Positions 40,376 to 43,222 of a stretch of 43,222 nucleotides of DNA are shown piece by piece. Origin of the DNA: DASZIT01 sp052143315 (GTDB taxonomy: Bacteria > Actinomycetota > Acidimicrobiia > Acidimicrobiales > RAAP-2); NCBI GenBank assembly GCA_052143315.1, contig JBKQTE010000098.1, positions 1 through 43,222 of the forward strand, given 5' to 3'. The translations under genes and the position numbers were made by a program. The first letter of the stretch is position 1; each line of letters starts with the position of its first letter. Below the pieces are notes generated by a model, which was not told where the DNA came from, ran no database searches, and saw only the letters and a program-made list of their open reading frames with translations.

Positions 40376-43006
40376 TTAGGCAGGATCGAGGGCGCCCTCG
40401 AGGACGGAGAGGATCTCGTCGCCCCAGCGCTCCAGGCGGATCGACCCGATGCCCGGGCACGCCGCCAGGGCGGTCAGCGAGCGGGGGGCCCGCTCGGCGA
40501 TGCCGACCAGTTCCCGGTCGTTGAGGATGACGTAGGCGGGGACCCGGTGCTCGGCGGCGGCGGCGCGCCGCCAGGCCCGCAGCGCCTCCTCGACGGGACC
40601 GACCGGGACCGGCGCGACCGGGACCGGCGCGACCGGGACCCGGGTGGCGGGCGCCGGCGGTGGGACCACCCGCGTCCCGTCGAGCTCGTCCACGAAGATG
40701 GACGGGGCGTCGGCGGCGGCGAGCACCACCACTCGGCGCCGCCCCCGGGTGATGGCCACGTGGAAGACCCGACGCTCCCCCTCCTCGTCCTGGCTCAACC
40801 GGTGGGGGAAGCTGCCGCGGGAGGCTCCGAAGACGATGACGTTCCCCCACTCCCGACCCTTGATCCGGTGGACGGTGGAGAGCAGTACCTGGGGACCGTC
40901 CGGCTGGGCGTGTCGGAGCGTGGAGCGCAGCCACGGCTCGAAGGTCGCCACGTCGGGGTGCAGCTCGGCCACCGACTCCAGGGCGATCAGGTCGTCCGTG
41001 TGGGTCGAGCGGTCCGGCTCCCGACGCGAGCTGTCGAGCACGTCCATGGTGCCTCCCAGGCCGATGTCGAGGCGGATCGCCCGCAGGGCTCCGGCCGTCG
41101 ATGCCCGGCACGCCTCCGACAGGCGCTCGAGATCGTCGGCGTAGGCGAGCAGCTTGGGCACGTCGCGTCCCGACAGCCGGCCGGCCAACCGCCTGATGTC
41201 CTCGAGCGACGTGCCTCGTCCGCCCACCAGCATGTCCACCACCCGGGGGGCGATGCTCCTCGACGGTCGCCGGATGGTGTCCCTGACGTCGGCGGCCGAC
41301 AGGGCCCCGGGTTCGAGGCCCATGCGGAGGTAGGCGAGAGCGGTGCGCGCCCCGGTCCGCTCCAACACCCTGCCGTCGAGGGGGGCCACGCACGGGATGC
41401 CGGCCTCGGTGCAGGCCACCTGGACCGGCAGCAGGGCCGAGTTGACCCGGGCCAGCACCACCATGTCGTCCAGGGGGACCTCCTCCCGTCGCCACGAGTC
41501 GATGAGGGCGACCGCTTCCCCGGCGAGCCGTTCGGCCGGCTCCCGCCGGACCTCCAGCCCACCGCGCTCGGCGTGCTCGGCCGCCCGGATCTGCTTCGGC
41601 AACCGTCGCCGGTTGTAGGAGAGCAGGTGCACGGCGGCGCCGACCACGTCGACCGGACACCGGTAGTTGACCTCGAGCGCGTGGCCGGTCGCCCCGGGGA
41701 AGTAGCGGCCGTAGTCGAGCAGGAAGCCGGGGTCGGCCCCCGAGTAGCCGTAGATCACCTGATCGTCGTCGCCCACCCCGAAGCAGTCGTACCCGGGGGC
41801 GGACAGGAGCCGGAGGAGGAGGACGTGGGCCGGGGTCAGGTCCTGGAACTCGTCGACCAGGAGGTAACGGCACCGGCGCTGGGCCCGGGCCCGGGCGGAC
41901 GGGTCGGTGAGCAGCACCTCGAGGGCGCCGTAGATCTGCTCGTCGAAGTCGAGCAGATCGGCGTCGGCCAGCACCCGGCGGTACCGGTCGAACCCGTCGG
42001 CGATGCCCTCCGCGTCGGGATTGGCCTCCTCGACGCCGGCGGGGTCGCGCAGGCCCAGCCGGATGGCCGACAGGGCGGCCAGATAGGGCGCCACCGTGTC
42101 GGTGTTGGCCTGTCGGGGCACGTCCACGACCTGCTGGACGACGGACCGGACCCGGGCCTCGTCGATGACCGTACGACGGCCCCCGTCGCCGAGGCGGTCG
42201 CAGATCCACAGGCCGAGGCTGTTCAGGGTGCGGATGGTGGTGGCGGCCGAGGGGAGAAAGTCGGCGCACCGTCGGCGGAGCTCGTCGGCGGCCTTGGTGT
42301 TGTAGGCCAGGACGGTGATCGATGCCGGGTCGACGCCCCGGTCGACCACCAGGTGTCGGAGCCGCTCGGTGAGGACCCGCGTCTTCCCCGAGCCGGCGGG
42401 TGCGATCACCCGGGCGGCACCGGCGCCGTGGGTCACCGCCGCCCGCTGGTCGTCGGCGAGCCCGGGACGGGGTGTCCCGTGCCGGGCGGGCCGGAGGACG
42501 CCCCCCTCGGCGTTCCAACGGTGGACGACGTGGACCTGGCCACCCAGGTCGGGCGGGTGGGACGGACCGCCGTCGACGAACAGCGGGGTACCGTCGGCTT
42601 CGGACAGGTCTGAGTCGGTCCCCTCGGTGACTCCCTGGTCCCACCAGTGCCGGGCCGCCTTGCGACCGTGCCACCAGATCGGCTGCCCCGACCTGGCGTC
42701 GTAGTTGTTGGCCCACACCAGAAAGTGCAGCCGCTCGCGGCTGAACTCGAAGGAGGGGGCGAGGGCATGGACCGGACCGGCGTACGTCTCCGGGGACCGG
42801 AGCTGGGCGCTGTCCACACCCAGCTCGACCACCACCGGGGTGCGCTCGAGCCAGGCCCGGTGGAGGACCTCGACGACGTCGTGGGGCTGCTGCAGCTCGC
42901 GTTCACCGAGGATGACCCGGGGACACGACACCCAGGGCGGGGGAGCCGGCGCCGCGGGCTCGACCACCACGCCACGGCCCAGGGCTGTCGGCACGGGTGT
43001 CATCAC
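40376..43006 (-). CDS. UvrD/PcrA-family DNA helicase with HRDC domain and extra N-terminal domain
   Basis: An 876-residue superfamily-1 3'-5' helicase. Motif I is APAGSGKT (about 202-209), motif II VDEFQD (about 383), motif III GDDDQVIYGYSG, motif IV/V LSTVHRIKGREW and motif VI VAITRGRRRVVV. A C-terminal HRDC domain (about 800-870; RVPAYVILNDRELVGIAERA, PGIGSIRLERWG) is joined by a Pro/Val-rich linker coded by a 15-bp tandem repeat (about 40601-40642). Residues 1-190 have no recognised domain but contain ordered-looking sequence (FSRERLHFLVWANNYDARSG). The domain order recalls actinobacterial UvrD2, without its zinc-binding cysteines. GTG 43006 is suggested by TACGGT 6 nt upstream; ATG 43003 is equally possible. 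Confidence 0.88.
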   Translation of the reverse strand: MMTPVPTALGRGVVVEPAAPAPPPWVSCPRVILGERELQQPHDVVEVLHRAWLERTPVVVELGVDSAQLRSPETYAGPVHALAPSFEFSRERLHFLVWANNYDARSGQPIWWHGRKAARHWWDQGVTEGTDSDLSEADGTPLFVDGGPSHPPDLGGQVHVVHRWNAEGGVLRPARHGTPRPGLADDQRAAVTHGAGAARVIAPAGSGKTRVLTERLRHLVVDRGVDPASITVLAYNTKAADELRRRCADFLPSAATTIRTLNSLGLWICDRLGDGGRRTVIDEARVRSVVQQVVDVPRQANTDTVAPYLAALSAIRLGLRDPAGVEEANPDAEGIADGFDRYRRVLADADLLDFDEQIYGALEVLLTDPSARARAQRRCRYLLVDEFQDLTPAHVLLLRLLSAPGYDCFGVGDDDQVIYGYSGADPGFLLDYGRYFPGATGHALEVNYRCPVDVVGAAVHLLSYNRRRLPKQIRAAEHAERGGLEVRREPAERLAGEAVALIDSWRREEVPLDDMVVLARVNSALLPVQVACTEAGIPCVAPLDGRVLERTGARTALAYLRMGLEPGALSAADVRDTIRRPSRSIAPRVVDMLVGGRGTSLEDIRRLAGRLSGRDVPKLLAYADDLERLSEACRASTAGALRAIRLDIGLGGTMDVLDSSRREPDRSTHTDDLIALESVAELHPDVATFEPWLRSTLRHAQPDGPQVLLSTVHRIKGREWGNVIVFGASRGSFPHRLSQDEEGERRVFHVAITRGRRRVVVLAAADAPSIFVDELDGTRVVPPPAPATRVPVAPVPVAPVPVGPVEEALRAWRRAAAAEHRVPAYVILNDRELVGIAERAPRSLTALAACPGIGSIRLERWGDEILSVLEGALDPA

Positions 43007-43012
43007 CACGCC

Positions 43013-43018
43013 ACCGTA
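43013..43018 (-). promoter_or_regulatory. -10 hexamer TACGGT for the helicase gene
   Basis: Minus-strand TACGGT is followed by six bases and GTG 43006, the leaderless spacing of the window. Confidence 0.4.
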
Positions 43019-43034
43019 CCGAGGGGTAGTGACC

Positions 43035-43081
43035 GGCGGTTCGAGCGGCTCACCCGCCCGCCGTCAGGCTCTCGAACCGCC
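43035..43081. repeat. Inverted repeat upstream of the helicase gene
   Basis: GGCGGTTCGAG (43035-43045) and its exact complement CTCGAACCGCC (43071-43081) flank a 25-nt spacer. It may be an operator or a structured transcript. It does not match the CGAAC-N4-GTTCG SOS box. Confidence 0.4.
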
Positions 43082-43222
43082 AGCCGGTGATCGGCCTCCC
43101 GGGGGGCCCACTCCCCCAGGCAGGACCTCAGGGCGGGGGAAGTGCCGGTCCACGTGGGCGAGCGCCAGATGGCGCGGCCCGGAACGGGAGCGGCCGCGAA
43201 ACGACCCCGGGGATTGCCCCGG
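43064..43222 (-). other. Right-edge region, possible end of a gene entering the window
   Basis: One minus-strand frame is open from the edge to a TGA at 43064-43066 and contains HLALAHVDRHFPRPEVLPGG with GC-rich third positions. A second frame is open to a TGA at 43003-43005 that overlaps helicase ATG 43003 as TGATG. Only one, or neither, can be real. The sequence beyond the edge is needed to decide. Confidence 0.25.

Noticed and set aside
40103..42613. Very long plus-strand open frame opposite the helicase gene
   Set aside because: Its translation is low-complexity Gly/Arg/Val/Asp without domains, as expected opposite a GC-rich gene; all helicase motifs are on the minus strand.
43035..43081. 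Second SOS box upstream of the helicase gene
   Set aside because: The TTCGAG/CTCGAA arms are 25 nt apart, not the 4-nt spacing of a LexA site.

Overview
This is high-GC DNA with very GC-rich third codon positions, dense tail-to-head gene overlaps and many start codons that appear leaderless. The order rimO-pgsA-cinA followed later by recA is the actinobacterial arrangement. With no sequence search possible, the best inference is a member of the Actinomycetota, perhaps Acidimicrobiia. No rRNA and no CRISPR array are present, and the only tRNA seen is tRNA-Ser(GCU).

Layout. (1) 1-1760: remnant of an integrated element, with a small excisionase-like HTH gene converging on a tyrosine integrase whose catalytic Tyr codon reads Phe. 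It abuts the tRNA-Ser gene at 1770-1858. (2) 1970-5335: housekeeping operon rimO-pgsA-cinA. (3) 5343-12126: minus-strand set of a DUF3048 protein, a PIG-V-like mannosyltransferase, a small anchored protein, a GT-C-like membrane protein and an acyltransferase-SGNH fusion. It separates cinA from recA. (4) 12315-13615: recA with a clear LexA (SOS) box upstream and a strong hairpin downstream. (5) 13672-32500: a large cell-envelope glycan locus. A six-gene minus-strand operon with 4-bp overlaps or 1-nt gaps encodes an acyltransferase, an AftB-like arabinofuranosyltransferase and four paralogous membrane proteins. A divergent plus-strand pair encodes two more paralogs, followed by a second acyltransferase and a second acyltransferase-SGNH fusion. 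(6) 32497-36028: minus-strand pair of a Tat-exported DMFase-beta-like protein and a GT39-like membrane enzyme. (7) 36231-39066: two divergent citrate-synthase-family genes, one fused to CBS domains and one to a helix-turn-helix. (8) 39102-43006: an SDR oxidoreductase, a small acidic protein, and a UvrD-type helicase with an HRDC domain and an unusual N-terminal domain.

The most interesting content is region 5. Six proteins of about 633-684 residues share one architecture: an N-terminal membrane segment, a Cys-x-Cys-x-Asp motif in the first outer loop, about ten membrane segments, a soluble C-terminal domain and a terminal Cys pair. They sit with extracytoplasmic acyltransferases and lipid-linked-sugar (GT-C-type) enzymes. 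No nucleotide-sugar transferase, flippase or polymerase was recognised, so the locus probably decorates or caps a surface glycan whose backbone is made elsewhere. These six proteins could be an undescribed GT-C-like family; that is inference from architecture.

A second recurring pattern is a TAnnnT hexamer placed 6 nt before the start codon (int, rimO, the 30344 acyltransferase, the Tat protein, the HTH-citrate synthase, the SDR, the helicase). It points to widespread leaderless transcription and was used to choose several starts.
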